Source: Euryodendron excelsum (taxonomy: Eukaryota; Streptophyta; Magnoliopsida; Ericales; Pentaphylacaceae). Taken from it: DNA of 64,000 bases. The notes under the pieces are model-generated. The model searched no databases. It was not told the origin of the DNA and was given only the letters and a program-made list of their open reading frames with translations. The position numbers and the translations under genes were made by a program. Below, piece by piece: positions 11,616 to 24,549 of the stretch (the first letter of the stretch is position 1; every line of letters begins with the position of its first letter). Location of the stretch: NCBI GenBank assembly GCA_033060915.1, contig CM065377.1, positions 50,644,183 to 50,708,182 of the forward strand, in the 5' to 3' direction.

Positions 11616-12104
11616 GGACTTTCGTTGAGTCGGGATTGTTTAGTGCCATGAGGTTCACCTCGGGTTAAACAAAGGTGTATGATGGGACTCATCGTTCAAT
11701 ATTCTAGGATCGGTATAGTTTCCGGGCTTTTGGGTCGTCAAGGGCAAAATGGTCATTTTAATCGGGTTAGGGTGAAAAGGTGAGGAATAATTAGAGTGGC
11801 GATGTTAAGCGTACCAGGCTGGTCGAGGATGGTTTTGGAAGAATTTTTCGGTGTTTGGTGGGATTTGCGTTGTGCTAGGGCATCTAGGGTTAAAATGGTC
11901 ATTTTGATCGGAGTTAGTCGGAATGGGACCGGAATTGGACAGAATGGCGGGTTAAGTATGCCTAACTATTTAGTAACACTTTAGAAAGGTGGATTTACCG
12001 TCTTGAGGGATTTTAAACTTTCTGAAGATGTGCCTGGAGGCTCAAGGGGCAGGTTTGGTCATTTTTTACCGAGTCGGGCTAGCAAGCGCTAGTGTTAACC
12101 CAGG

Positions 12105-12475
12105 TGTTGGTTCCTTAGACCACCCGGTCTGTGCAGTGTTAGTCCCTGAGACTGCCCGGTCTTAGAGAGCTACCTGTAGGGTGATGTTGGTTTCTAAGAA
12201 TGCCTGATCCCAGAAAGCGACCTGTGAGGTGGTGTTGGTTTTTGAGAATGCTTGGTCCCAGAAAGCTACCTGTAAGGGTGGTGTTGGTCTCTGAGAATGC
12301 CTGGTCTTGGAGAACTACCAAATGATGGACATTCTACATTGGCAGGCTAGCAGGCGCTAGAAGTGAACCGTCTAAAACTCGATAGGGTGTTGGTCCCCAA
12401 GATCACCCGACCTCGGAAGGCTATCTAGATGGCATTAGTTCCCGAGACCGCTCGGTTTCGGAAAGTTGTCTGGAA
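12105..12475 (-). repeat. About 48-bp minisatellite, left LTR
   Basis: Repeats of CTACCTGTGAGGTGGTGTTG joined to GTTTCTGAGAATGCCTGGTC, about 48-50 bp apart, then diverged copies after 12,380. The right LTR has matching copies at 23,985-24,215 and 24,280-24,375. Confidence 0.8.
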
Positions 12476-12652
12476 TGCCTAGGGGTAATATGATCTTGCT
12501 AGCTTCAATTGGGCCTCATCAGCCTAGGAAGCGACCGGTGGATCAGACTAAAGCTGAAGAGAGCCGGTTTGGGCTCAAATGTGCTGTGATGTTTTAAAAT
12601 TGGACCTGGTCGGGCTAGAAATTGTCGAGCGGGCAAAAATGGGGTGCTTATA

Positions 12653-12668
12653 GCTGCCCCTCTTTTTA
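12653..12668 (-). promoter_or_regulatory. Polypurine tract, minus-strand Tat element
   Basis: The minus strand reads TAAAAAGAGGGGCAGC directly before the LTR start. The 18.5-kb element has GAAAAAGAGGGGCAGT at the same place (41,748-41,763). Confidence 0.85.
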
Positions 12669-13019
12669 TGTCTTTGCTTGTCGAAGGCGAAAAAATAATA
12701 AGGAAGGATCCCATTTTGGTCGCGAGGCAATCAGAGGGATTGGAGTAGTTGGAATTTGGAATTTTGAGTTTGAAAACTGGATTATCTTGATTTTTGAAAT
12801 CTGAAATTTTGAAAATTTAATCTTGAAACGATTTTTGAAATTAATTTTTCTTGAATCGACATTCCGATCCATGGCATGACACTCCATTGGGGAGATTCAA
12901 GATTTTTTTTTAAATTGATTATTTGAAACTAACGATGATTTTCGAAATGATTTTAAAATTCAAGTTGATTATTTGAAATAGCCTTTGGTAATTGATGGAT
13001 TTGGATTTGAATCGGAAGG

Positions 13020-14465
13020 CTTTGGAAATCCTTTGAAACTTGGAACGAAACTTTTGAGGAAAAAGGTTTGAAAACCTAGAATTTGATTTTGGAATTAAAC
13101 ATTTTGTGGAGAAAGTTTTGAAGACCCGAAAACTTTTTTGAAAGTACACTTTTTGAGGCGAAAGCTTAAAAATCTGAGATTTTTTAAATTTAGGCTTTTT
13201 GAGGCGAAAGCTAGAAAACCCAAAAAGTTTTGAAAAATAAAGCTTTTGAAGGAAAAAACTCGAGAAACCCGAGAAGATGTCTTGAAAACAGAGCTTTTGA
13301 AGGAAAAAACTCAAGAAACCTGAGAAGATGTTTTGAAAATGGAGCTTTTCAAGGAGAAAGATCAGGAAACCCAAAATTTTGGAAAAGTAAAGCTTTTTGA
13401 GGCGAAAACTAGAAAACTCAAAATTTTAAAAAACGGAGCTTTTAAGGGATAAAGCTCGAGAAACTCGAAATTTTAAAAGTTAAGCTTTTTTAGGCAAAAG
13501 CTAGAAAACCCGAAATTTTGAAAACCAGAGGTTTTGAAGGAAAAAGCTTGAGAAACCCGGAATTTTGAAAGTTAGTTTTTTGAGGCGAAAGCTTGAAAAC
13601 CCAAAATTTTGAAAAACAGAGCTTTTGAAAGAAAAAGCTCAAGAAACTCAGAATTTTGAAAGTTAAGCTCTTTGTGTCGAAAGTTTGAAAACCTGAGATT
13701 TTTTGAAAAACGAAACATTTGAAGGAAAAAGCCCGAGAAACTCAAAATTTTGAAAGTTAGGCTTTTTGAGGTGAAAGCTAGAAAATCCAAAATTTTGAAA
13801 AACAGAGCTTTTGAAGGAAAAAGCTCGAGAAACCCGAAATTTTGACAGTTAGACTTTTTGAGATGAAAGCTTGAAAATCCAAAATTTTAAAAAACGAAGC
13901 TTTTGAAGGAAAAAGCTTGAAAAATCCAGAATTTTGAAAGTTAGGCTTTTTGAGGCGAAAGCTAAAAAACCTGAGATTTTTTGAAAAACAAAGCTTTTAA
14001 AGAAAAAAGCTCGAGAAACCCAAGAAGATATTTTGAAAATGGAGCTTTTGAACGAGAATGTTCGGAAAACCCAAAAATGTTAAAAAGCTAGACTTTTTGA
14101 GGTGAAAGCTTGAAAACTTGAAATTTTAAAAGTTAGACTTTTTGAGGCAAAAGCTTGAAAACCCATAATTTTGAAAGTTAGGCTTTTTGAGATGAAAGCT
14201 TGAAAACTCGAAATCCTTAGAGAAAACAGAGCTTTTGAAGGAAAAAGCTCGAGATACTTGAGAAATATTTTGAAAACGGAGCTTTTGAAGGAGAAAGCTC
14301 GGGAAACCCAAAAATTTTGGAAAGCTCAACTTTTTGAGGTGAAAAGCATGAAAACCTGAGATTTTTGGAAAACAGAGCTTTTGAAGGAAAAGCTCAAGAA
14401 ACCCGAGAAGTTGTTTTTGAGATTAAACTTTTTGAAGGAAAAAAGCTTTGGAAAACTGGTGAAAT
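13020..14465 (-). repeat. Alternating tandem repeat in Tat 3' untranslated region
   Basis: Two related units of roughly 45-50 bp alternate for about 1.4 kb: one centred on GCTTTTGAAGGAAAAAGCTC and one on CTTTTTGAGGCGAAAGCTTG, linked by AAAACCCAAAATTTTGAAA-type spacers. The sense (minus) strand is very poor in G. Tat elements are known for variable, repeat-rich 3' untranslated regions that can seed satellite DNA, and this fits that position. Confidence 0.85.
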
Positions 14466-15979
14466 GACTTTGAAATGAAACTTTTTTGAAAGAGAGTGTA
14501 GAAAATCTAGAGATTAATTTTGAGTTGAAACTGTTTTAAAGGAAAACGTTTGGAAAACTTAGAATTTGACTAGATTGGAAACCTCTTTTTTTTTTTTTTT
14601 TGAATGACAAGGACTAGAAAACCTTGAAATTGATTTGACTTGAAACTTGTTTTGTTGAGGGAAAAATGTTTAGAGAATGTAATTTGACTAGAAATTTGAA
14701 TTCTTGGAAACAAAATGTTTAGGAAATTTATTTTGACTCGAAACTCGAACTTTTGAAACCAAAATGTGTAAAGAATTTCTTTTGACTCGAAATTTGAACT
14801 TTTGAAGACAAATTGTGTAGAAATTTCATTTTGGCTTGAAGTTTGAGCTTTTGAAGACAAAATGTATAGAAAAGTCATTTTGGCTTGACACTTTTGATTC
14901 TTTGAAAGCAAAATGTTTAGAAAATTTGTTTGAATTGAAAATTGAACTTTTCAAAGAAAAAATGTTTAGAAAATTTATTTTGAATTGAAGTTTGAACTTT
15001 TTAAAGTTTTTAAACTTGATGGTGTTTTTGGAAGACATCGAGAGTTTTTCTCTTTGAAATTGAGTTAAAATTGGAAGTTGAAACTTTTGGTGGAAAAAGC
15101 TTCGAAATTTTTTGGATGTGATGATTGATTTTGACTTCCGAAAGAAAACAAGAGCTTTGATCTTTTGAATTTGAAACTTTTTGTAGAAATAGTTTTGAAA
15201 GTAGTTTTGGAATTTCAAGGATTGATTTTTGAATTTGACAGAAATCGATTTTGAAATTTTTTTTTTTTAAATTCTTGACTTTGAGAGAAAGTGGGGCTGT
15301 CATTTTGAAAAATTCAGATTTAATTTGATAAGAATTATACGTTTGCCTTGAGCACGGGGTGCCATGGGAGCTTGCTTCGTCTTGTGATTCTTTGGTCTTC
15401 AAATTTGAAGGAGAGGATATTTGTCCGTCTTTGCTTGAGATCTCTGGATGTTAGAATGCATGGTGTTTGCTTAATTGTCGGGCTCCACTTTTGCTTGGCA
15501 TGACAGAATTCTTGTTGAGATATCTTCTGGAGGATTTTGCTTCTCTAAAGTCTAGTGTTTTGAGTTGAGGTCTCTTTTGAAGAGTTCAAGGTGTCTGGAA
15601 GGTCAAACACATTTGGCCGGTTTGTCTTGAATTTGGTCGAGCAGTTTGAATCGAATGGGAGTTACAGGGTGCAGTATTGTCTCAGTTTTCATGGTTTGAA
15701 ACATGTTGATCAAAGTTGGTCGAGAGGTCGAGGATAGGACATTGCCCCAGTCTTTATGATTTGAGAAGGTTTCAAGGTTGATTGGAGGGATGGAACGTTA
15801 CCCTATTCTTCGTGGTTTGCAAGATCAGGCTATTTTAGGGTTGATCAGGAGGTCGAGGGTGGGTCGTTGCCCCAGTCTTCATTGTTTGAAGGAAGTTAAA
15901 ACAATATATGTTATACCCATGGATGGATGTACCGATTAGACAAGAATATGAACAAATAATTGTACGGGTTTACACAAGG

Positions 15980-16350
15980 ATTGAAATAGATGCATGTCAT
16001 ACTTTTTGATAAATGCACAGGCTTATGTATGAACGGAATTGAATGCATGTCATACTTTTGATGAATGCACAAGATTAAATAGGAATGAACTTGACTGCAT
16101 GTCATACTTTTTGATGAATGCATGAACAGATATGGTTTGTACATGAATTGAAATAAATGTTTGTCATGCAAGTTAATACAAGTATGGAAATGAATGCACA
16201 TGTTTAATACATGGAATGGAATTTAATCCATATCATACTTTTTGATGAATGCATGAACATGTATGGTTTATATGGGAATTGAAATGAATGCATGCACAAA
16301 TTTATACAGGAATGGAATTGAATGCATGTCATGCTTTTTGGTGAATGCAT
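15980..16350 (-). repeat. Repeats of ATGCATGTCATACTTTTTGA, about 52 bp apart
   Basis: At least five copies of GCATGTCATACTTTTTGATG followed by AATGCA, near 15,994, 16,046, 16,100, 16,232 and 16,325. The first three are about 53 bp apart; the others are separated by diverged units. ATGCAT palindromes punctuate the array. Confidence 0.75.
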
Positions 16351-17799
16351 ATATAGATGGAAATGGACATATGTCTCGGGGGTTGCCCTAGGGTTTATGT
16401 TCAGTTATTATATCTCAGGATCAGGCAGTCTTTGAACTTCTGTCCTCCTCTTGGGATTCCCCTTTTGGGTTCTGCCATTTTCTTGCCAGGATGTAATAGC
16501 ACTTGCACCATTTTTAGAGATTCGATCCATTGACTCGTTTTTCCCTTCTCTCTTTTGTTGAAAAGGAAAACTTCTCTAAGTGGACCTCTCAAGTGACAAC
16601 CGATATTGCCATTTGGCAAAGCAACTTGTAACTTCCTTCCTTAATTAGAAAAGACTTTACTTGGGACCGTAATGTAAGCTAGGTTTAAGGGTTGTAAGAA
16701 ATGAAGGGAGACATAGGCCCAAATCTTTAAATTCAACAGGGTTGTATGAATTAGAACCACCTCTCGCAAAAAATGAACATTGCCCTTGTATGTTCCATTC
16801 TTTTTAGATGAAATGATGGCTTTACCTAGTGTAGGCGGTGATCATTAGGTCGGCTAAATAATGGGAATGTAACTGGCTCAAATGGGCTTTGCAAGGATTA
16901 TATTTAGTTGTATGGTAGAGGAACTGAAGGCCTCTCATCATTTTAAGTAAAATTGCTTAGTCTATAAAGCTTTTTCTCAAAAATTTGGCAACACTTAAAA
17001 AGATGGCAAATGTTAGTTTGTGAATTCACTTCTCGCATGTGCTTGCCCCAGTGTAGGGGGTGGCTCCTGGTTTGGGCTTTTGAATGGAAATCATCTGCGG
17101 CTCTAATGGGCTGACCAAGGGATGGCATTTTATTTTAGGAGGATGAAATGATGGCTTCTCTTTCTTTTGAGGGTCTAGATACTCGCTACTTTGCCAGGAC
17201 ATCCTTCAAGGGTCACTCTTTGGACTTCAACAAGATATGTGATTGATCCTCATCTCTCACCCCTCTGTATTTCCCCTCTCTCTTCACTTTCTCTTTCTCT
17301 CTCCCCTCTTTATGGAGTCAGAGATTGTTTCTACTGAAGGTGGTGCTTATGCTATTCTATCTTCCAAGTCGGGATAAAACATTTTGGGAAAAAACTCTTG
17401 GAGAAGAACGTCATTCATGAAAAGCCATGAGAAAATGATATAAACATGAAAACTTTGGATCCTTTTCATTTAAATGATGTTATTTTCATACTCAAATTCG
17501 AATTGAAAATTGAAAGACGGGTTTGAAAGTAATCCCCTTTTTTTTTTTTAATAAACCCCTCAGAAGGGTTTTGGAATCACATTGGCGTCCTTCACACTCC
17601 ATTTGTCGTGTGGGTCATCTGATTGCCTAGGGATGGTTTCAAGAGTTCGAGGTCTGGTGGAGTGACAACATGGCCTCGGGGTCATGACTTTGCATGAATT
17701 ATGAATTGGGCGGGATGTTGGAGGGATTTTATCGGTTTGACTGTGCTCTCGAACTTGGAAAAAGAAAAACAAATTGTAGTTAGCATGTGGAGTTGAAGG

Positions 17800-19739
17800 C
17801 TTTATGCAATGCATATCCTATGGAGGTCCCTTCTTTGAGGGAATCTCGGTATGATGTTGAGTCTATTTTGAAGGTGGGGTTTTGCCCCTGTGTGCAATAT
17901 AATACCTCTTCAGCATGGGCCGGTTAATACTTCTTTGTTTAGGGAATCCTGCCTCCATGGAATGAGAGAGATTTGGGCCTCTCTTGAAATATGGTCCTAT
18001 GTATGCCATGAATCCTTAGAGTTGGAGAAACCCTTAGGGGTTTAGGTAGGTTTGATTAGCATGAGATTAGATCATCCCTTTCTCTTTACGGTTGATTGAA
18101 TGCATGAGAATGCAATAACTTGAGTTTCTTGAAACTCTTGTCCTGGGATGGATATTAATGCACGAGCCTAACAGTAAATACATGGGTAGTATAATAGCAA
18201 TGAATAGGCAGTTTAGAAGACCCATTTTTTGTTCTTGCTTTGTCCTTTGGCTCTCTTGGCCTTTGTAGGCTAGGGAGAAGACAATGAGAATGTAAAAACA
18301 AAAACAAAAAGGAGAAGTTAATGCCTTTGGATTGGAACTTTTTATGTAACGCATGCCCTAAGGGTGCTCCTACTTTGAGAGGGGGACTAAGCATAATGTG
18401 TTGGCTCGCGTCAGGAGATAGCGGGTTGCCCTTGTATGCAATACTGCACCTGTGCGAGCCTATTTATTCATTCATTCATGCATTCATGCATTCATTTGAT
18501 AAAAGTAGGAAGGACAATTTTATTACATTTGATTTTTTTTTTTTTTTTTGTACATGGAATTGAAAGTACATTTAAAGGGGGAGGGAAACATTTTCCTTGG
18601 GACTTTTGCCTATTTTATCTTTACATTTGGGATCCTAAACTATTCTTGAGTCTTCGGATTCACCTTCTTGAATGGAAGTTGGTGAGAGACCTTGATTTTG
18701 AATTATCCATTGTCTTCTTGGCAGCCCTATCTCTGTGAGCGAAGAGGGATTGGGGCCCCTCTTTATGAGATAATTTTGATGCATGCCATGAGTCCTTAGG
18801 GTCACGTAATACCCTCAGGAATTTTGGTTAGCTTGCTTGAGCAAGAAGGGCTTAGGAGCTCTTCTCTAAGGGTTACCATATGCATGGAGATGCAATGGCT
18901 TGAGTTACTTTGAGAACTCTAGCCTTGTAATGATTACGGATGCATGACCAATTATGATATGAAAAACATTATGACAAGAATTGAGCAGCATAATGACATG
19001 AATTGAATAAAATATAAAGGAAAATAAAGCAGTCACCCTTTCCTCTTTGGCTTTGAAATTGAGGCGTGTGTCCTAAATTCGGCAGAGGTTCGGCTATGCA
19101 TGGGGTGCTACATGAGCATAAGGTTGGAGGTTTACTAATGCTTTCGAAAAAGGTCAGTTCCCGAACCTTCAAACCTCCGGCGTCCACCCCCGAAAGGGTG
19201 AACTCCATTTTTGGTTGGTGGTTCGAGCTGGGGAACTATCAAGAGACCATAGGCTAAGAAACTAACACAGCATCCGCCCACAGTCAATATACTGTTCCCC
19301 CTTCTATCTAGAAGGGTAGTAACGAGGTAATATATGCAAAATACAAATGCAATTGAGTGCACCAAGTGTGTGTGGAGTTTTTAAAAATGGAGGAAAAAAT
19401 CCAACAATGCACATCACATCCTGTTCATTCATCACATACATGGCAATAAATTATGACATAAAATAAAATGTGAACAAAGGTCCACCTACAAAAGAAAAAT
19501 GCAAAGAGTTAGTAACTTTTCGAAAAACTCAATGCACGATAAAATGGATGTTAATGCAAGAGCATGAATATAGGCAATGAATGCAAGCGATGGCACTTAT
19601 TTGAAAACCGTTTTGGAAAATAATATTTGTTTTGGAAACTTGGAAAATTTTGAAAAGTGGATAAAACTGGACAAAGTAACCGAAGATTTTGGGTGAGTAG
19701 AGGGTGAAGAGACATGATAATGGCCTAACCCTCCAAGTG
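17800..19739 (-). mobile_element. Minus-strand Tat element: 5' leader with duplicated blocks, gag lost
   Basis: Reading down from 19,739, the sequence follows the leader of the 18.5-kb element (33,010-34,400): the GGTTAGGCC block, the block after CTAGATAGAAGGGGGAAC, and the AACTCAAGTTATTGCAT block. The last block and the following GGGTGCTCC...GAGAGG block occur twice (about 18,340-18,910 and 17,815-18,145). Where gag would follow there is none. A duplication and then a deletion seem to have replaced gag. Confidence 0.65.
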
Positions 19740-19757
19740 TCTCCAGTGGAGTCGCTA
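19740..19757 (-). promoter_or_regulatory. Primer binding site, minus-strand Tat element
   Basis: The minus strand reads TAGCGACTCCACTGGAGA just inside the LTR. The 18.5-kb element has TGGGGACTCCACTGGGGA at 32,994-33,011. Together they suggest TGGCGACTCCACTGGGGA as the ancestral site. I cannot name the tRNA with certainty; tRNA-Arg is reported for some Ogre elements. Confidence 0.7.
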
Positions 19758-19759
19758 GC

Positions 19760-22700
19760 AGTCGCGCCCCGGTTTCTAACCAAGTCCTTTCGGCTCGGAA
19801 AAAAGCACAAAACTTTGTCATTAGAACTCATCCTCCTAGAAGGATGAGTGCGACAAGGTTTAAACTTGAGATTGATTTGATTAAGAGTTTTTTTAGAAAA
19901 ATAGGAGTAGCCACTTAACTTGATTAAGGTGAGTTAGGGTACCTAAACCTAAGTATAATCTGAAGATTAAACTTAGGGTTTTTGAAAAAGGTTTTAAAAA
20001 ACTTCCTCAAGAGAGGGTTTTTAAGAAAATAGTTTGTTTGGCAACCTTAGGAAAGTTTTAAGCCCTTTTTGAAAATAACTCCATTTTAGTCATCCGAAAA
20101 TGGAAATCTATGGTCCGGGCGTTGGTTACGTGTAGGGAAGATATCCTAAGATCATCACCCTACCCCACCCTTTCGATACCTACATGTCTAATCACTCTTT
20201 TGTTCACTCATTAGAATAACCGGTTACTATTATCCTCTTAATATCCACTTTAGAATTTTAAAAATCGGGTTTAGTCACCACTTTTTGGATGAACGATACA
20301 TGATGCAAGTCTGGGGGAAAAAAATGTTTGAAAGCATGGAAGCTTTGAAGGATTTTTGAAACAGAGATCTAAATTGATTGAGAGTTTTGAAAAAGGACTT
20401 GAGTTGAAATAAGAGTTATGACCGCATCATTTTAGGTTGCCTACGTATCTCATTTGGTGAGAATCAGGTCATTCGTAGTTCGGGCAAGAGCCCGATAGAA
20501 AGCACGCGCATTAGGGCCTTTGGAATGTTTGAAGACACTTTGAGGTCTTTGGAATGATTTGAAGACATTTTGCGGTCTTTGAAAAAATAACTTGAGAATT
20601 TTGATTTGAAGTCGGATGCTAGAATGCTTTTGAAACAGAACTTCAAGGTTTTTGAAAAACGCTCTTGAAATAGAGTTTTCAAGTGTTTTGAAATGCTTTT
20701 GGGACAACTCGAGGGAGTTTTGGAAGTGGTTTAAAACAACTCGAGAGTTTTGAAAAATTTTTGAAGTCTTGTTTTGAAAACCTTTGATATAGGGTTTTGA
20801 AGTGTTTTAATAAACCTATCTTCGAAAAGCTTTTGAAAGTGGTTTTTGGAACCCTAATATGGGCAACCTTAAAGATTGTACTTAATATATCACCTTCCCT
20901 TGGGATCCCTAACCATAAAAGGGGTAGGGACACCTTAGAGTTGTGTGTTCTTGGAAACATTTTTGGAAATAGTTTTTGAAAAATAGAGACATTTTTAAAG
21001 AGAGAGTGTTGGGGTTGGGGAGGGGGGGGGTTTGAAAAGGTTATGGAGTTAATTTTTGAAATCTCAAAAGAGTAGGGTGTTTTCGACAAATAGGTTAAAA
21101 GAATGGTTTTAAATTGAAAGATTATTTGAAAAGGGGTCCTTGAATTAGAACCTTGAAGCATACTAACCTAGGTCGGGTTGACGTAAGGTTAGGGTGACCT
21201 AAGCTTAACTAACTTGGGTTAGGTTGGACTAGGGTTGGATTAACCTAGGATTAATTAACTAGAGTTAGGTTAACATAAGGTTAAGATGACCTAGGGTTAA
21301 CTAACTTAGGTTAAGTTAACTTAAGGTTGGACAACTAGGGTCAAGTTAACCTAGGGTTAGATTGAACTAGGGCTAACTAGCTAGAGTTAGGTTAACCTAA
21401 GGTTGGATGATTAGGGTCAAGTTAACTTAAGGTTGGGGGATAGTTTTGAAATATGGTCTTATGCATTTTTAAAGGAGGTTTTGGAAAACAAATCATGTTA
21501 TGCAAAGGACTCTTGTAAACAAACCTTTTGAAGATCATTTCTATGAAAATTGACTCTAGTAAAGTATATGGTTTATATGGTTGATGATTGAAAACCATTC
21601 TGAGGAAGGTTTTCCCAAAACCATTATAACCTTTATCTTGAAAAGAGTAGGAGCTATGAAAATCAACATAATGGTGACAACTTTCGGAAAACCGTTTTTA
21701 ATACAAATATGGAGAGAATGAATTTGTGAAAACCATGTTTGAGAATAGGGCTTTGAAAACCATTTTTAAAGGAAACCATTCTAACAAGATAGAATTCCTA
21801 TGACCAATAAAAAGGGAGACCACTCAAGAGAGGGTTCCATAGGGCCATTCCAACCACCAAACTTGAGAGAATAGAAACCTTAGAAAACAAAGATTTTGAA
21901 AACCATTTTTATATAAATTGGAATTCAAGGATGCAAAAATGTGAGTTAGGGGTTAATGGGGAGCTTTTCTAAGGCATGATTTCTTAGAGTCTCATCCTAA
22001 ACTTTAAGGGACCAACTCTTAGAACTACTTTAAAGAGATCATTAGAGTAAAGAGCTTTAAAATGACATGGAAATGGGAATAGTATAAGTTTGAAAAATAT
22101 GGTTATAAACATGAAAATAAAGTCAAGCACACAAAATATAAACAAAATAGTCATATGCAAAAAGGGTCATGAATTCATATAAGGCTAAAGGCTACACCAC
22201 ATAATCAAGATGCTCCAAGGCCATACCATCTTAAAATAGGCTAGTGAGATATCCCCCTACACGATAGCTCTTACTAGCTTTCCTTTAGGCATGAGCTAGG
22301 AGCTCTCTTGTCTCAGGCTTGCAAGAATGGGGGATAAAAGATGGGGATTAAAATAGAGAATGGCCTAAGTAGGCGAGGAGGGAGAAAAGAGAAGTGGGGG
22401 ATAACAAAATATAAAAGGAAATACCACATTTTACCTTCAAACACTCTGAAACTTCATTAGATGCTTGGACTTGATCTTGGATGGACTTGAAAGGGGATGG
22501 AATAAGGTTTTCTATGGCATGGGGGCCTTGTAGGTGAGGTGTATAGGTTAGAGTGAGGTGAACTATAACCTAAGTGTTTGGAGAGAGGAGTATATGGAGG
22601 GTTTCAGATTTTTGAAGCTATTTGTGCAGAGTTTCACCACAGTTTTCGATTCTGGAATATGCAAAGGGGGAGGCCTGTATTTATATGCAACACTGGGGAG

Positions 22701-24549
22701 ACCTGGCACATGTAGTACATGCGTCTGGGAAAAATTTGCCAGCACATGTGTCAATACTGTTCCATTGGCAGAATGCCATGTGGCACCCATTATACTAGCT
22801 AAATCTTAAGGGCTAAGCGAAGTTTGATTGATCTGATCAAAATCTGGGTGCATGTAGCATATGCTCCGTTGCCGTGAGTGTTCGTTTAAATTATGCCTTG
22901 ATAATTGTGCCAACCAGAAAGGTTTTGGAGGAGTCGGTTGCATCCACGATGTTCTCCTAGGGTTTCTTGTGAACTTTTAAGTTTTTGGAAAGCCTGAACA
23001 GCTTTTGAAAGTGTGAGATATCATCTCAGGAAGTGTGTATGAAATTAGATTTTTGTCGAGCGTCTGTGATACACTCTGTGGGGGTTCAAAAGTAGTTGTT
23101 TGTGTGCCGCATGATCGAGGCCTTCGAGAAGCGATCTCTCCAATCAGACCATACCAATGGAAAGTGCTCTAGAAATACTTTCGGGAATTCCTTAATCTAC
23201 ACATTTCTCAAGTCGTTTGACGGTGCGATATAATCAGGGAATCGAAGAAAAAGTCAATCTTGGTGGAGCGTCTATGAGATGCTCCAAGGGTTGCAGAAAG
23301 TAGCGGTTTTCGAGCCACGCGATGAGGGGCTTTAGGAAGTGCTCTATCCAATCGAGCCATATCGATGGAAAGACCTATGAACAAGCTTTCGGGAATTCCG
23401 TGGCTTACGCATTTCTCAAGTCATTTGACGATGCGTTATAACCAGGGAATTGGGAGAAAAGGAATCTCGACGAAGCGTTTGTGAGACGCTCCAGGGGGTT
23501 TTCGTTGAGTTAGAAGTGATTAGTGTCGTGAGGTTCACCTCGGGTTAAACAGGGGTGTATGATGGGACCCGCCATTCAATATTCTAGGATCGGTATAGTT
23601 TTCGGGCGCATTTGGGTTGCCAAGGGCAAAATGGTCATTTTAATCAGGTTCGGGTGAAAAGGTGTGGAATAGATTGGAGTGGTTATGTTAAGCATGTCGG
23701 GCTGTTCAAGGACGGTTTTGAAAGATTTTTTTAGTATTTGGTGGGATTTGCGCTATGCTAGGGCGTCCAGGGTTAAAATGGTCATTTTGACCAGAGTTAG
23801 CAGGAATGGGACCGGAATTGGACGGAATGGCACGTTGAGTACGCCTAACTGTTTAGTAACACTTTGGAAAGGTGGACTTACCATCTTGAGGAATTTTGAA
23901 CTTTCTCAAGACGTGCCTGGAGGCCCAAGGGTAGGTTTGGTCATTTTTTATCTGAGTCGGGCTAATAAGCGCCGGTGTCAACCTAAGTGTTGGTTCCCCA
24001 GACCCCCCGGTTTAGGAAAGCTACCTGTGTAGTGCTAGTACCTGAGACTGCCCAGTCTCAGAGAGCTATCTGTAAGGTGGTGTTGGTTTCTGAGAACGCC
24101 TAATCCAAAAAAGCTACCTATGAGGAGGTGTTGGTTTCTGAGAACACCCAGTCCCAGAAAAGCTACCTGTGAGGGTGGTGTTGGTCTCCAAGAACGCTTG
24201 GTCTTGGAGAACTACCAAATGATGGACATTCTACACTAGCGGGCTAGCAAGCACCAGAAGTGGACCGTTTGGAACTCGATAGGGTGTTGGTCCCCGAGAT
24301 TACCCGATCTCGGGAAGCTACCTGGATGGTGTTAGTTCCCGAGACTGTCCGGTCTCAAAAAGTTGCCTGGAATGCCTAGGGGCAATATCATCTTGTTGGC
24401 TTCAATTGGGCCTCATTAGCCCAAGAAGCGACCAGTGGACCGAACTAGAGCTTGAGAGAGCTGGTTTGGGCTCGAATGTGCTGTGATGTTTTGAAATTGG
24501 ACCCGATCGGGCCGAAGATTGCCGAGTGGGCACAAATGAGGTGCTTACA
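19760..24549 (-). mobile_element. Minus-strand Tat element: 5' LTR
   Basis: 4,790 bp. On the minus strand it starts TGTAAGCACC (24,549) and ends GGGGCGCGACT (19,760). It matches the left LTR along its whole length, with scattered substitutions and small indels. The insert of GTTGGGGTTGGGGAGGGGGG sequence near 21,008-21,030 is missing from the left copy. Confidence 0.92.

Larger units (their letters stand above)
7953..12652 (-). mobile_element. Minus-strand Tat element: 3' LTR
   Basis: 4,700 bp, from plus-strand TGTCACACCC to GGTGCTTATA. The minus-strand start has mutated from TGTAAGCACC to TATAAGCACC, and the other end reads GTGTGACA where the Tat consensus is GCGCGACA. These are losses of CG and TG sites typical of an old methylated copy. 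It contains the telomere-like minisatellite, a TATA box with a dyad cluster, 209-bp repeats and 48-bp repeats, all shared with the right LTR. Confidence 0.92.
12669..17900 (-). mobile_element. Minus-strand Tat element: 3' untranslated region without genes
   Basis: This corresponds to the 3' half of the internal region. It includes sequence like that of the 18.5-kb element near 37,080-37,315 (CCCCAGTGTAGG-type blocks at 16,830 and 17,045). Two tandem-repeat zones are listed separately. Long open frames on either strand between 12,900 and 15,400 come from the repeats and show no recognisable domain. The antisense PMD gene of the relative is absent. Confidence 0.75.

Noticed and set aside
12900..15402. 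Several minus-strand frames of 60-150 codons rich in Phe, Lys and Ser
   Set aside because: They follow the tandem repeat and G-poor composition, overlap in different frames, and contain no domain I recognise.
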